Positions 33,552 through 41,976 of a stretch of DNA of 64,000 nucleotides are shown in pieces (within the stretch, counting starts at the first letter, position 1; every line of letters starts with the position of its first letter). The stretch is taken from NCBI RefSeq assembly GCF_016862215.1, contig NZ_BOMN01000029.1:1-64000 (forward strand), written 5' to 3'. The position numbers were made by a program, and so were the translations under genes. The notes under the pieces were generated by a model. It had not been told where the DNA came from, made no database searches, and saw nothing but the letters and a program-made list of their open reading frames with translations. The stretch is from Winogradskya humida (GTDB lineage Bacteria; Actinomycetota; Actinomycetes; Mycobacteriales; Micromonosporaceae).

Positions 33552-33854
33552 TCAGTAGTAGTAGGCATGAGCGGTAGCCGGCGCCACCCCCGCCCGCCGA
33601 TAAGCCCGCATGATCGCAACCACCACCTGGCCGAACAACCCCCGGTCCACACCCTCCGCGGCCCCCACGGCCTCACCGGCGGCATAGTCAAACAACAGGT
33701 CGCCGACAGGTCGCCCACTGCTATCTACCGGCCTGAACCTCTGCGCTTCAACCTCGAACGTCACGAAGCCGTGCCGCTGATCGGCCTCCCAGCGATAAAG
33801 CACCACCTCACCGCCCTGGTCACCTTCGGCCCAGATGCCGATCGAGGCGGTCAT
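33552..33854 (-). CDS. Hypothetical protein, candidate immunity partner
   Basis: A 100-aa protein starting at ATG 33854 (a GTG at 33863 is possible), 32 bp after the stop of the WXG toxin-like gene and on the same strand. It has mixed alpha/beta character with many aromatic and acidic residues (VVLYRWEADQRHGFVTFEVE) and a C-terminal helix (VVVAIMRAYRRAGVAP). No family is recognised. Its position behind a polymorphic-toxin-like gene suggests an immunity protein. Confidence 0.65.
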   Translation of the reverse strand: MTASIGIWAEGDQGGEVVLYRWEADQRHGFVTFEVEAQRFRPVDSSGRPVGDLLFDYAAGEAVGAAEGVDRGLFGQVVVAIMRAYRRAGVAPATAHAYYY

Positions 33855-33885
33855 GGCCGGCACCGCCCACAGTTACCGAGCACCG

Positions 33886-35154
33886 TCAGTAGTCCTTCCG
33901 CTGGTAGCCGACCCCGTCCCGAGCCGCAGCTTCAGGATCCCACGTATAGCCGGCATCGTTCGTGGCGGTGTGCGCGCGGCCGTAGCTTGGATCGCCGGTG
34001 CTGGCCATGTACTCCGCCTCGAAGCGCTCGTGCCTGAGCAGATCGATATCGGCCGGGTGTGGGTTGCCGTCAGCGAGCCGCTGCCACGCCTCAGCCATAC
34101 GTGGATTGGCATCGAAACGAGCCAGGGTGCTGTCCCCGTACAGGTCGAGTAAGTGTTCCTCGCGAAAAACATGATTTTTGATCAACGTGATGTCCTCAGG
34201 GCTGAATCCGTGTTCTCGCGCAGCCGCAGCGACCGCCGACAGCTCGTCGTCGCCGGCCCTGAACAACTCATAAGCTCGATCCGCCCACACATCCTCGAAG
34301 TCAATGTCGCCACGCGGACGCCGCAACTCGCCACCGGTCTGGCGGAGAGGGGAGGGGGCTTCCGAGGCGGCGTCTGCCGGATCGGAGCGGCTGAGCTTGT
34401 GGAGTGTCCGCTTGAGTCCATCCAGCACGCCGGTCAGTTCGTCGAGCTTTCCGGTCAGTCGGCGCAGGCTGTTGAGCAACGCTCGGACAAAGCCCTGGAT
34501 GCGATCGAACCATTTGGCGACCAAGGCAGCCACCTGACCGATCACCACCGGGGTGGCAAGACCGAGAGTCAGGCCTTCCTCTGCCAGCCACTGAGGCAGA
34601 CGGGCGGCAAGCGTGGCAACGAATTGCGCTATCAGATCGCGGACGATGCCCCGGACCAGACCGACAAGCAGTCCGGCACCTTCCACCGCGTAAGAGATGG
34701 CTTCGGATGCCTTAGCGATACCGCCGAGAACATTCAGGTGCAGGGCTGAATGCCCACGATATGCATCGCCGGAGGAACCAGACCATTCCGCTGTCTGCGA
34801 TCGGACAGCGTCGGCGTATCGCTGCTGGGTGGCGATAGTGGCCGCGGCGACATTACGCCAGGTCGCGGCGTGGGCAGCGACCTCGTCTGGCTGGCCGGCC
34901 AGCCAGTCCAAGGCCTCCTGAAGCGGCCTGACATGCTCCATCAGCCAGCTCACGCCCCAGGCCACCAGCGATCCGAGCGGGTCGACAACCACACCGAGCA
35001 CATCCAAGGTGCCGCCGACGCCACCCAGCGTGCCGTCAACCCAGCTGTTGTCATGGATGCCGTCGCTGATCTGCGCCGCGTCCTCGGCCAAACCGAGACC
35101 GGTGAACCAGGTTGTCGAGCTTTCCGCCTTCGCGGCCAGGGGGTTGTCGGTCAT
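33886..35154 (-). CDS. WXG100-type polymorphic toxin candidate (type VII secretion)
   Basis: A 422-aa protein. The N-terminal 220 residues are helical, with a WxG motif (EWSGSSGDAY, about residue 124) as in ESX/WXG proteins, followed by a hydrophobic segment LVGLVRGIVRDLIAQFVATLAAR and a linker. The C-terminal domain (about residues 300-422) carries NHVFREEHLLDLYG, RFDANPRMAEAWQRL and LLRHERFEAEYM before SYGRAH, a His/Glu pattern seen in some polymorphic toxin tips. The catalytic type is unproven. It starts on the ATG overlapping the EspC-like stop. Confidence 0.72.
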   Translation of the reverse strand: MTDNPLAAKAESSTTWFTGLGLAEDAAQISDGIHDNSWVDGTLGGVGGTLDVLGVVVDPLGSLVAWGVSWLMEHVRPLQEALDWLAGQPDEVAAHAATWRNVAAATIATQQRYADAVRSQTAEWSGSSGDAYRGHSALHLNVLGGIAKASEAISYAVEGAGLLVGLVRGIVRDLIAQFVATLAARLPQWLAEEGLTLGLATPVVIGQVAALVAKWFDRIQGFVRALLNSLRRLTGKLDELTGVLDGLKRTLHKLSRSDPADAASEAPSPLRQTGGELRRPRGDIDFEDVWADRAYELFRAGDDELSAVAAAAREHGFSPEDITLIKNHVFREEHLLDLYGDSTLARFDANPRMAEAWQRLADGNPHPADIDLLRHERFEAEYMASTGDPSYGRAHTATNDAGYTWDPEAAARDGVGYQRKDY

Positions 35155-35480
35155 AGCGGCAGTTCGAGGCCCGGAACCACGGCTGACCGGAACCGTTGGG
35201 CACTACCGGAGTCGGCGCCCGTCATGGCAGAGGCTGTCGCGCGCAGGTTCAGCTCAGTCTCCCCGAGCGCATCCACCGCGTCACTCAGGACGTCGGTAGC
35301 GCCGCTGAACAAGGGGTTGAGCAGCGCAGGCAGGAATTGGCAAAGTTGGCCGTACGCCTCGCTGCCCATCGCAACCGTTGCCGCCGCATCCCGAGCCTGG
35401 GCCATGCCATCGGATGCTTCGCCGACCGAGCCCGCGTGCCGCAAGACCGTCTCAGCCGGAAACGCCATCCCCTCGCTCAT
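35151..35480 (-). CDS. EspC-like type VII secretion target/adaptor
   Basis: A 109-aa helical protein of the kind annotated as a type VII secretion target (ESX EspC family): FPAETVLRHAGSVGEASDGMAQARDAA, then a second helix ending in DALGETELNLRATASAM. It has no signal peptide. The start follows AGGAGGGTCG, and it is translationally coupled (ATGA) to the WXG toxin-like gene. It probably acts as its helical-bundle partner for export. Confidence 0.75.
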   Translation of the reverse strand: MSEGMAFPAETVLRHAGSVGEASDGMAQARDAAATVAMGSEAYGQLCQFLPALLNPLFSGATDVLSDAVDALGETELNLRATASAMTGADSGSAQRFRSAVVPGLELPL

Positions 35481-35857
35481 CGACCCTCCTCACGCTCGGC
35501 CACATTCACCCACCGCCCTACCTCGTCAACGCCGTGTCGCGTGCCTCCCCGCAGCGCGACATCCATTGACATCCATCAGAAGAATACCGAAGACTGCTTT
35601 CTGTATCTGCCCCGTCACTTACCGCCACCGAACCTTCCAGACGGCAACGCGCCTCCAGAACCTGCGCGAGCCGGGCCTCACCAGGCCCAACTCCACCAAC
35701 CGCGGAACGTCACATGTCGGCATCTCGTACACAGCGCACCCAAACCCATCGCGAGTCCTACCACCAGCGCCGACATTCCCCTGGAGCACCGGTGGAGACC
35801 ACTCAGCGCGCCCGAACAACCGGGGGGATCACGTGGTAGGTAAGATGTCGGCCGTAG
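35481..35857. other. 377-bp gene-free stretch
   Basis: This lies between the EspC-like start and tRNA-Arg(CCT). It must hold the toxin operon promoter. It is poorer in GC than its surroundings. No conserved gene, terminator or repeat was seen. Confidence 0.6.
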
Positions 35858-35930
35858 GCCCTCGTAGCTCAGGGGATAGAGCATCGGTTTCCTAAACCGT
35901 GTGTCGCAGGTTCGATTCCTGCCGGGGGCA
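35858..35930 (+). tRNA. tRNA-Arg(CCT)
   Basis: The acceptor is GCCCTCG/CGGGGGC, the D stem GCTC/GAGC, the anticodon loop TTCCTAA gives CCT, and the T arm is GCAGG/CCTGC. It is a separate, canonical-looking gene with its own terminator 30 bp downstream. Confidence 0.94.
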
Positions 35931-35960
35931 CCTGTGTGATGTCTCGGGACATCGGAATAG

Positions 35961-35999
35961 CCCGGACCTACGTTTTCGTAGGTCCGGGTTGTTTGTTTG
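35961..35999 (+). terminator. Terminator of tRNA-Arg
   Basis: CCCGGACCTACG (35961-35972), TTTT loop, CGTAGGTCCGGG (35977-35988), then TTGTTTGTTTG. The stem is a perfect 12 bp with a T-rich tail. Confidence 0.95.
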
Positions 36000-36142
36000 T
36001 GGGCGTGGGGGCGGATGGCCGGACTCCGACGGTCACCGCTGGGTCTCCCGCTCTATCGAATACACCTCGGGTCGGGCTGTCTTGCGTAAACCTTGACCTG
36101 CCCTGCAGCCGGATCAGCGGCTGGTTGCGCTGCGATTGTGGC

Positions 36143-37276
36143 TCATTGCTGGGCGACGAACGCTGCCAGTCGTTCACTCACCGGGCTGACGTGTGGACGT
36201 GGCGGCCGGGTGTAATAGTCCGGTTTGACCTCGCGGAGCAGGTTCTCGCCGTCACGGCTCCACTCGAATTTCGGCCGCTTCAGCAGCCGCCGGAACACGA
36301 TGGTCGCCTTCTCCGGGTCCTGCTCGGCCAGCCGCCGGAGCACCATTGGCTCCACGCTGTCGTCGTGCAGGTACTCCAGCGTGTGTTCACGCCACCGGCG
36401 GCGCCGCAGCAGGTCGGGGTTGGCGAACGCCTGCGCGACGAGGCCGAACTCGGCGTAGAAGCCGATCCCGTCTGTCTCGTCATAGATCAGCGCCACCGTG
36501 TCGGAGTCGACCATGGCCGGCGGCAACGTCACCGCGACTCCGGCGGGTGGTCCGTCGGGTTCCGGCCGGCCGAGGATCTCCTCCCGGCAAAACGCGTAGA
36601 AGGCGTTCAACCTGTCCTGCGCCTGCTCACCGGGGACCACGACGAGGTCGGCGCCGAAGAACCTGACGAACCGGTCCCGGTCGGCGCGCTGCTGCTTCCA
36701 CGCCAGCGCCAGCTTGTCCGGGTTCCGGAACACCGCCTCCGGGGTCCGCAATGCCATGTCCATCGCCAACCCGTACGCGATATCCCGGTCAGCGGCGCGC
36801 AGCAGGGTGATCGGCCCGGACAGCATCCACTCGTCACCGACCGCGACCAGGCGGGCGATGAGGAAAGACCCGCGTGGCGTACGCCGGAAGATGCCAGGCC
36901 CCATGTTGGAACGCACCCGATAGGTCAGCTCGTCCACCAGGCTCTGCACCAGCAGCGCCGGACCATCACGGCGAAGCACCTCGAACGGGCCCTGCACGAC
37001 GTCCCGCCAGCCCAGCAGCATCTCCCGCTCCGCCTCGGGCAACTGCGGGTTCGCCGCGACGAACTGCTCCACCACGGTGCGGCCGTTGACCAGCTTGTGC
37101 TCCAGCACGAAGCAGTCCCACAGCAGGATCAGCCGCTGCTCGTCGAGTTCCTCTGACCCGCTGCCGTACCGGTCGAGGAACTCGGACGCGGCACGGTCAT
37201 ACCTGGGCTGCTGGGAGAACGCCACCAGCTCGCCCTTGAGATTGCCCGCCCGTTCCAAAATTTCTGGATCAACCAC
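36143..37276 (-). CDS. Hypothetical conserved protein, 377 aa
   Basis: A soluble 377-aa protein with a GTG start at 37276. No known domain is recognised. Features are a Leu-rich helical first third (LDEQRLILLWDCFVLEHKL), an alpha/beta centre (GSFLIARLVAVGDEWMLSGPITLL), then acidic VALIYDETDGIGFYAEFGLV and a C-terminal helical segment with MVLRRLAEQDPEKATIVFRRLL. The composition matches the neighbours, so it is probably native. It is divergent from the region containing the 133-aa gene. Confidence 0.7.
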   Translation of the reverse strand: MVDPEILERAGNLKGELVAFSQQPRYDRAASEFLDRYGSGSEELDEQRLILLWDCFVLEHKLVNGRTVVEQFVAANPQLPEAEREMLLGWRDVVQGPFEVLRRDGPALLVQSLVDELTYRVRSNMGPGIFRRTPRGSFLIARLVAVGDEWMLSGPITLLRAADRDIAYGLAMDMALRTPEAVFRNPDKLALAWKQQRADRDRFVRFFGADLVVVPGEQAQDRLNAFYAFCREEILGRPEPDGPPAGVAVTLPPAMVDSDTVALIYDETDGIGFYAEFGLVAQAFANPDLLRRRRWREHTLEYLHDDSVEPMVLRRLAEQDPEKATIVFRRLLKRPKFEWSRDGENLLREVKPDYYTRPPRPHVSPVSERLAAFVAQQ

Positions 37277-37407
37277 CGGTGCTCCCGATCATGAATCCGA
37301 TATGGATCGGCCAACCCTATCGACGGTTCTGACGGCTTCACTCGCGTGGGTGAAGCCGTCAGCTGTCGCGGAACGGGTCCCCGCCGATCGGCGCCTTACG
37401 AGACGCC

Positions 37408-37809
37408 TCAGGTGGACCAGTGGATCACCCAATCCCGTTCCCGCTGGGGTATCGGCTCGCCGTTGAGTGCGGCACTCATCGCCTCTGCGGCGTTTCTACC
37501 GTGCCCGCCGGCGTACTTCTTGTATGCCTCGTCGCACTCGATGTAGATGGCACCGTTGATCAGGTGGGTGCGTACGGCGAAGCCGGTCCTTTGCCGGATG
37601 CGGGCGCGGACGGCTTTGCGAAGCTGGCTCTGCTGGTCGCCGGGTACGCCGTGGATCTCGGCGCACCCGTGCCGGTCGATGACTGTGTCGGCAGCGAGTT
37701 GGGCGACCAGCGCGAGCCGGTCGTCGGGCTCCGGCTTTTCTTGTTGGGCGGGGGCGGCGGGGTCCGCGGAGTGGTTCCGGGCCGGCGGGGTGATTGTGAA
37801 GCTGCTCAA
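37408..37809 (-). CDS. Hypothetical protein, 133 aa
   Basis: The first 28 residues are disordered (Pro/Ala/Gln-rich). A small alpha/beta domain then follows: LALVAQLAADTVIDRHG, a segment LRKAVRARIRQRTGFAVRTHLINGAIYIECDEAYKKY and an Arg-rich end. The start appears to be TTG at 37809 with no clear ribosome site, so the exact start is uncertain. Its 5' end overlaps the divergent gene at 37796 by 14 bp, an unusual arrangement that leaves no separate promoters. Confidence 0.55.
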   Translation of the reverse strand: MSSFTITPPARNHSADPAAPAQQEKPEPDDRLALVAQLAADTVIDRHGCAEIHGVPGDQQSQLRKAVRARIRQRTGFAVRTHLINGAIYIECDEAYKKYAGGHGRNAAEAMSAALNGEPIPQRERDWVIHWST

Positions 37810-38260
37810 TCGCCGGTTTGATCCGGCCTGGCCGGATGATGTTCCTGTGACCCTCGCCTGTGCGGCCGAGTTGCTGACGGTCCGTGATGTGGGGCGCGAC
37901 CGCGCGGTGGCTGAGGCGCTCGCGGATGAGGTGGGCTGGTGGCTTCATCGTCAGGATGAGTTGATCACTCAGTTGCAGAGGCTGCTGGCCCAGCTGCAGC
38001 TCTACAAGTACGAGGACACGCGCGATTCCTCTGCTCTCTACCTCGCGACGGTGATGCTCGCCGACGTTGTCGTCCGGATGAGCCCCTCCGAAGTGACCGA
38101 CAGGCGGGCCGAGGAGCTGGTGCTGGTGCTGGTGAAGCACTTCCGGGCCACCGGCGAGGTCGACAGCCTGGACCGCGCCGAGCAGGCCTGTCAGAAGTAT
38201 CCGGCGGTGGGGGCGCTGTACCTTCCGCAGGTCCGGAAGATGCGGGGGCAGCCTGCCTAG
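37796..38260 (+). CDS. Hypothetical protein, 154 aa
   Basis: A mostly helical protein: VTLACAAELLTVRDVGRDRAVAEALADEVGW, then RQDELITQLQRLLAQLQLYKY and ADVVVRMSPSEVTDRRAEELVL. GTG 37796 has GGCGGGG upstream; GTG 37790 is an alternative. No family is recognised. It ends 47 bp before the DrrA-like ATPase and just upstream of that gene's MerR-type promoter. Confidence 0.6.
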   Translation: MKLLNRRFDPAWPDDVPVTLACAAELLTVRDVGRDRAVAEALADEVGWWLHRQDELITQLQRLLAQLQLYKYEDTRDSSALYLATVMLADVVVRMSPSEVTDRRAEELVLVLVKHFRATGEVDSLDRAEQACQKYPAVGALYLPQVRKMRGQPA

Positions 38261-38267
38261 GGCGGGC

Positions 38268-38299
38268 TTGACTATGACGCTGCGTCAACCCTCCATGCT
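38268..38299 (+). promoter_or_regulatory. MerR-type promoter/operator of the DrrAB-like operon
   Basis: -35 TTGACT (38268-38273) and -10-like CATGCT (38294-38299) are separated by 20 bp. The perfect dyad TGACGC-T-GCGTCA (38275-38287) is centred between them, the classic MerR layout with an over-long spacer. The predicted transcript start falls at about 38306, next to the ATG at 38307. Confidence 0.65.
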
Positions 38300-38306
38300 G
38301 GCGGGC

Positions 38307-39062
38307 ATGAGTGGTGAGGCGATTCGGGTTCATGGCCTGGAGAAGTCGTTCAAGGAGCTGCGTGTGTTGCGCGGCGTGGAGTTTGAGGTGGCGAAGGGGA
38401 GCATTTTTGCGTTGCTCGGGTCGAATGGGGCCGGGAAGACCACCGTGGTGAAGATTCTGGCCACCTTGGTGAAGGCGGATGGCGGGGCCGCGCAGGTCAA
38501 CGGATTTGATGTCGGGATGCAGGCCGCGGAGGTTCGGAGGTCGATCAGTCTTACCGGGCAGTTTGCGGCGGTGGACGAGATTCTGACCGGGCGGGAGAAT
38601 CTTGTTCTGGTTGCCAAGCTGCGGCATCTCGAGGGGCCGGGTGCGATCGCGGATGAGCTGCTGGGGCAGTTCTCGCTGAGTGAGGCCGGCGGGCGGCGGG
38701 TGGCGACCTATTCCGGGGGGATGCGGCGACGGCTGGACATCGCCATGAGCCTGATCGGGGAGCCGCCGGTTATTTTTCTGGATGAGCCGACCGCCGGGCT
38801 TGATCCGGAGGGGCGGATCGAGGTGTGGGCGGCGGTGAAGGAGCTCGCGAAGGGTGGCACGACCGTGCTGCTCACGACGCAGTATCTGGATGAGGCGGAG
38901 CAACTCGCCGACCGGATCGCGATCCTGCATGAGGGGCGGATCCTGGTGAACGGGACGCTGCAGGAGCTCAAGCGGTTGTTGCCGGCCGCCGAGGTGGAGT
39001 ATGTCGAGAAGCAGCCGACGCTCGAGGATGTCTTTCTGAGCCTGGTGGGGAGCCGGAAATGA
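38307..39062 (+). CDS. ABC transporter ATP-binding protein, DrrA-like
   Basis: A 251-aa ATPase with Walker A GSNGAGKTT (about residues 38-46), signature YSGGMRRRLD and Walker B FLDEPTAGLDPEG. The C-terminal tail ends in the GL-type DrrA motif region (PTLEDVFLSLVG). It is probably the ATPase of a drug-type exporter. The upstream ATGs at 38274 and 38295 lie inside the MerR promoter, so ATG 38307 is preferred and the message may be leaderless. Its stop overlaps the permease start. Confidence 0.9.
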   Translation: MSGEAIRVHGLEKSFKELRVLRGVEFEVAKGSIFALLGSNGAGKTTVVKILATLVKADGGAAQVNGFDVGMQAAEVRRSISLTGQFAAVDEILTGRENLVLVAKLRHLEGPGAIADELLGQFSLSEAGGRRVATYSGGMRRRLDIAMSLIGEPPVIFLDEPTAGLDPEGRIEVWAAVKELAKGGTTVLLTTQYLDEAEQLADRIAILHEGRILVNGTLQELKRLLPAAEVEYVEKQPTLEDVFLSLVGSRK

Positions 39063-39808
39063 TTCGGGACACCGCTACTCTGCTGAGTCGGTCGCTGCGC
39101 CATATCGCGCGCAGCCCGGACACCATCATCACGACTGCGATCATGCCGGTTGGCTTCATGCTGTTGTTCGTCTACGTGTTCGGGGGCGCGATCCGGACGG
39201 GGTCGGACTCGTACGTCAACTATCAGCTGCCCGGGATTCTGCTCATCACGATCGCGTCGGGGATCGCGTACACCGCCTATCGGTTGTTCCTGGATCTGCA
39301 GAGTGGGATCTTCGAGCGCTTCCAGTCGATGCCGATCGCGCGGTCCGCCGTGTTGTGGGCGCATGTGCTGACGTCGCTGGTCGCCAATCTGATCTCGCTG
39401 GTGGTCGTTGTCCTCGTTGCGCTGGTGATGGGGTTCCGGAGCGGGGCGAACTTCTGGGCGTGGCTCGGGGTTGCCGGGATTCTGGTGTTGTTCACGCTCG
39501 CGCTGACGTGGATCGCCGTGATTCCCGGGCTGACCGCGAAGTCGGTGGACGGCGCGAGCGCTTTCTCGTACCCGCTGATATTTCTGCCGTTCATCAGTTC
39601 GGCTTTTGTGCCCACCGATTCCATGCCCGGCCCGGTGCGTGCTTTCGCGGAGCATCAGCCGGCGACCGCTATCGTCAACACGATCCGGGATCTGTTCGCC
39701 CAGGAGCCCGTCGGTAATGGTGTCTGGATCGCCCTCGGGTGGTGCCTCGGCGTCCTCGTGGTCGCCTACGTGCTGGCTACCCTCACCTACCGCCGCAAGA
39801 TCGCCTGA
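39059..39808 (+). CDS. ABC-2 type permease, DrrB-like
   Basis: A 249-aa protein with six hydrophobic segments, including LMLLFVYVFGGAI near the N-terminus and a motif PGILLITIASG like that of DrrB. A conserved short extracytoplasmic FVPTDSMPG lies before the final helix pair. It starts on the ATGA overlap with the ATPase. With the MerR gene 5 bp downstream it forms a three-gene operon, presumably induced by the compound exported. Confidence 0.9.
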   Translation: MIRDTATLLSRSLRHIARSPDTIITTAIMPVGFMLLFVYVFGGAIRTGSDSYVNYQLPGILLITIASGIAYTAYRLFLDLQSGIFERFQSMPIARSAVLWAHVLTSLVANLISLVVVVLVALVMGFRSGANFWAWLGVAGILVLFTLALTWIAVIPGLTAKSVDGASAFSYPLIFLPFISSAFVPTDSMPGPVRAFAEHQPATAIVNTIRDLFAQEPVGNGVWIALGWCLGVLVVAYVLATLTYRRKIA

Positions 39809-39813
39809 CGAGC

Positions 39814-40584
39814 ATGCTGACGATCAGCCAATTGGCGACCTACTCCGGCGTTACCGTGCGGGCGGTGCGGCACTACCACCAGATCGGACTGCTGCCCGAG
39901 CCGGAGCGGGATGCTTCCGGATATCGACGGTACGGGCCGACGGCGGTCCTGCGGCTCGTCAAGATCCGCACTCTCGCCGATGCCGGGGTGCCGCTGGCTC
40001 GGATCGCTCGGATGCTCGAAGCCGATGCGCCGGCCTTCGCCGAGGCGATCGCGCAGATCGATGATCAGCTGCGGAGCGAGATCGATCGGTTGGAGACCAG
40101 CCGTAAGCAGATCGCCCAGCTCACCAGTGGTGACGGCCTGACGCTCCCGCCGGAGGTGATCGGCTATCTCAATCGGCTCCGGGAGATCGGGGTGAAGGGG
40201 CGGGTATTGGAGGGTGAGCGGGACGGGTGGATCCTGATCACGGCTCGCTGGCCCGATCGCGTCCGCGAATGGATTCCGGCGAAATTCGAGGAGCTGAAGG
40301 ACCCGAGGGTCGTGAAGCTCTACCAGATCCTCTCCACGATCGCTGACAGCACGGCGATCGACGAGCCACTTCTGGTGGAGGCCGCCGACATCATGGCTGA
40401 GCTCGCCGAGCAGGCGGCCGCTGCCGGGCACACTGACCTCGATCCGGATGCGAAGGACGAGCTGCCGTTCGATCTCCTGGACGCTCTCGCTGTGGAGTAC
40501 GACCCGCGGGCGGCCCGGATGCGGGAACTCATGCGTGAGCGCGGCTGGGTCAGTTGGACCCGGATGGAGCGCGTGACGGAGTAG
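39814..40584 (+). CDS. MerR family regulator with C-terminal effector domain
   Basis: A 256-aa protein. The N-terminal MerR HTH-wing is TISQLATYSGVTVRAVRHYHQIGLL, followed by SGYRRYGPTAVLRL. A dimer helix and then a 150-residue ligand-binding-like region follow (TipAS-type helical domain by length). It is the last gene of the exporter operon and the likely regulator of the promoter at 38268. SRPBCC begins 9 bp later. Confidence 0.9.
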   Translation: MLTISQLATYSGVTVRAVRHYHQIGLLPEPERDASGYRRYGPTAVLRLVKIRTLADAGVPLARIARMLEADAPAFAEAIAQIDDQLRSEIDRLETSRKQIAQLTSGDGLTLPPEVIGYLNRLREIGVKGRVLEGERDGWILITARWPDRVREWIPAKFEELKDPRVVKLYQILSTIADSTAIDEPLLVEAADIMAELAEQAAAAGHTDLDPDAKDELPFDLLDALAVEYDPRAARMRELMRERGWVSWTRMERVTE

Positions 40585-40593
40585 CTTCGAGCC

Positions 40594-41049
40594 ATGGCCA
40601 GATTCACGGTGAGCTCGGAGGTGGGCGCACCCGCGACGAAGGTCTGGGACGCCCTGGTTGATTGGCCGCGGCACGGGGACTGGGTGCCGCTCACGCGCGT
40701 GTGGGTGACGACGGATCGGGCCGATGGGGTCGGGGCGGAGTTTGTCGGACGGACCGGGCTCGGGCCGGTCGCGTTCGACGATCCGATGCGGGTGGTCCGG
40801 TGGGAGCCGCCGGACGGCGACAAGCGGGGGCTGTGCGAGGTGGTGAAGGTCGGTCGCGTGTTGCACGGCCGGGCCTGGTTCTCGGTGACGCCCCTGCCCG
40901 GCGGCCGGTGCCAGGTCGTCTGGGACGAGGACGTGACGGTGACGCCGGTGCGGGTGACCCGGTTCGGTGCGCCGCTGTTGTCCCTGGTCGGCAAGGCGGG
41001 TTTCGTAATGATGCTGCGCGCGATGGCCCGTGAGGTCGAGGGCAAGTAG
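40594..41049 (+). CDS. SRPBCC family protein
   Basis: A 151-aa START-like protein. It begins ARFTVSSEVGAPATKVWDALVDWPRHGDW, has a typical long first helix, and ends with GKAGFVMMLRAMAREVEG. The fold binds lipophilic ligands in a helix-grip pocket. It lies directly after the MerR gene and may be part of the same transcript. The function is unknown. Confidence 0.85.
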   Translation: MARFTVSSEVGAPATKVWDALVDWPRHGDWVPLTRVWVTTDRADGVGAEFVGRTGLGPVAFDDPMRVVRWEPPDGDKRGLCEVVKVGRVLHGRAWFSVTPLPGGRCQVVWDEDVTVTPVRVTRFGAPLLSLVGKAGFVMMLRAMAREVEGK

Positions 41050-41079
41050 GCGCGCTCGGCGGCCACAAAAAGCGGACAA

Positions 41080-41976
41080 TCAGCCCCGCTCGGCGGTCAC
41101 CAGCTCGCGGACGGCGGGGGCTACCTCGGCGGCGAATTCCTCGATGGCGGAGGGGTCATCGGTGGCGAGGATGAAGGTGCTGATGCCGTGTTCGAGGGTG
41201 AGGCCGGCGAGGTCTTCGGCCCACTGTTCGGCCGGGCCGTCCAGGAATGAGCGGCCGAATTCGCTGAACGTGCCGTTGATGTTGAGCAGGCGGCGGACAG
41301 CGGCCGGTTCGCGGCCGGAGGCGAGCGCGCTGTCGTCGATATGCTTGTTGATCTCGGCGTAGTCGGCCGGGCCGCCCTTGAGGTACGAGAGCGACGGCAG
41401 CACCCCGTCGGCGGCCTTACCGATCAGGCGCAGCATCTTCGGCTTGTACGCGCCGACCCAGATGCTCATGTCGTGCGCCGGCGCCGGACCGCGCTTGAGA
41501 CCGGATACCTGGTAGTACTCGCCATGAATGTTCACAGGGCCGACAGCGGAAGAATCCCATACCGCGCGGACAACCTTGATGGCCTCGCCCAGCGCCGCGA
41601 CGGATTCGCCCGCGGTCAATCGGCGAGCACCCATAGCCTCGATGCCGTCCCAGAATGCGCCCGCTCCCAACGCCATTTCGATGCGGCCGCCGCTCAGCCT
41701 GTCCAGGCTCGCGTGACTACGGGCCAGCAGGGCCGGCTGCCGTAGCGGAAGGCTCAGGACGTTGCCACTCAAACGGATCCGGGACGTGAGCGCTGCGGCG
41801 TACGAAATCAAAGTCCAGGTGTCATGAAAGCGCGGCAGATAGGGGTGGTCCTGAAATGTCGCCAGGTCGAGCCCGGCCCGATCGGCGACCACGGCCAGCT
41901 CGACGGCCTGCTGCACCGGCTGGGCCGTGGGCGTGATGAACGTACCGAAAAGCAGGTCGTGGCCGTAGTCGGTCAT
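41080..41976 (-). CDS. LLM class flavin-dependent oxidoreductase
   Basis: A 298-aa enzyme of the luciferase-like monooxygenase class: LLFGTFITPTAQPVQQAVELAVVADRAGLD, FQDHPYLPRFHDTWTLISYAA, RIEMALGAGAFWDG and IWVGAYKPKMLRLIGKAADG. Many members use F420 or FMN. The start ATG 41976 overlaps the upstream fusion gene stop (ATGA); the ORF continues upstream without biological support. It probably cooperates with the fused enzyme. Confidence 0.88.
   Translation of the reverse strand: MTDYGHDLLFGTFITPTAQPVQQAVELAVVADRAGLDLATFQDHPYLPRFHDTWTLISYAAALTSRIRLSGNVLSLPLRQPALLARSHASLDRLSGGRIEMALGAGAFWDGIEAMGARRLTAGESVAALGEAIKVVRAVWDSSAVGPVNIHGEYYQVSGLKRGPAPAHDMSIWVGAYKPKMLRLIGKAADGVLPSLSYLKGGPADYAEINKHIDDSALASGREPAAVRRLLNINGTFSEFGRSFLDGPAEQWAEDLAGLTLEHGISTFILATDDPSAIEEFAAEVAPAVRELVTAERG

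Noticed and set aside
31783..35930. Integrated element bounded by the tRNA array and tRNA-Arg(CCT)
   Set aside because: No integrase gene and no direct repeat of the tRNA 3' end was found in between.
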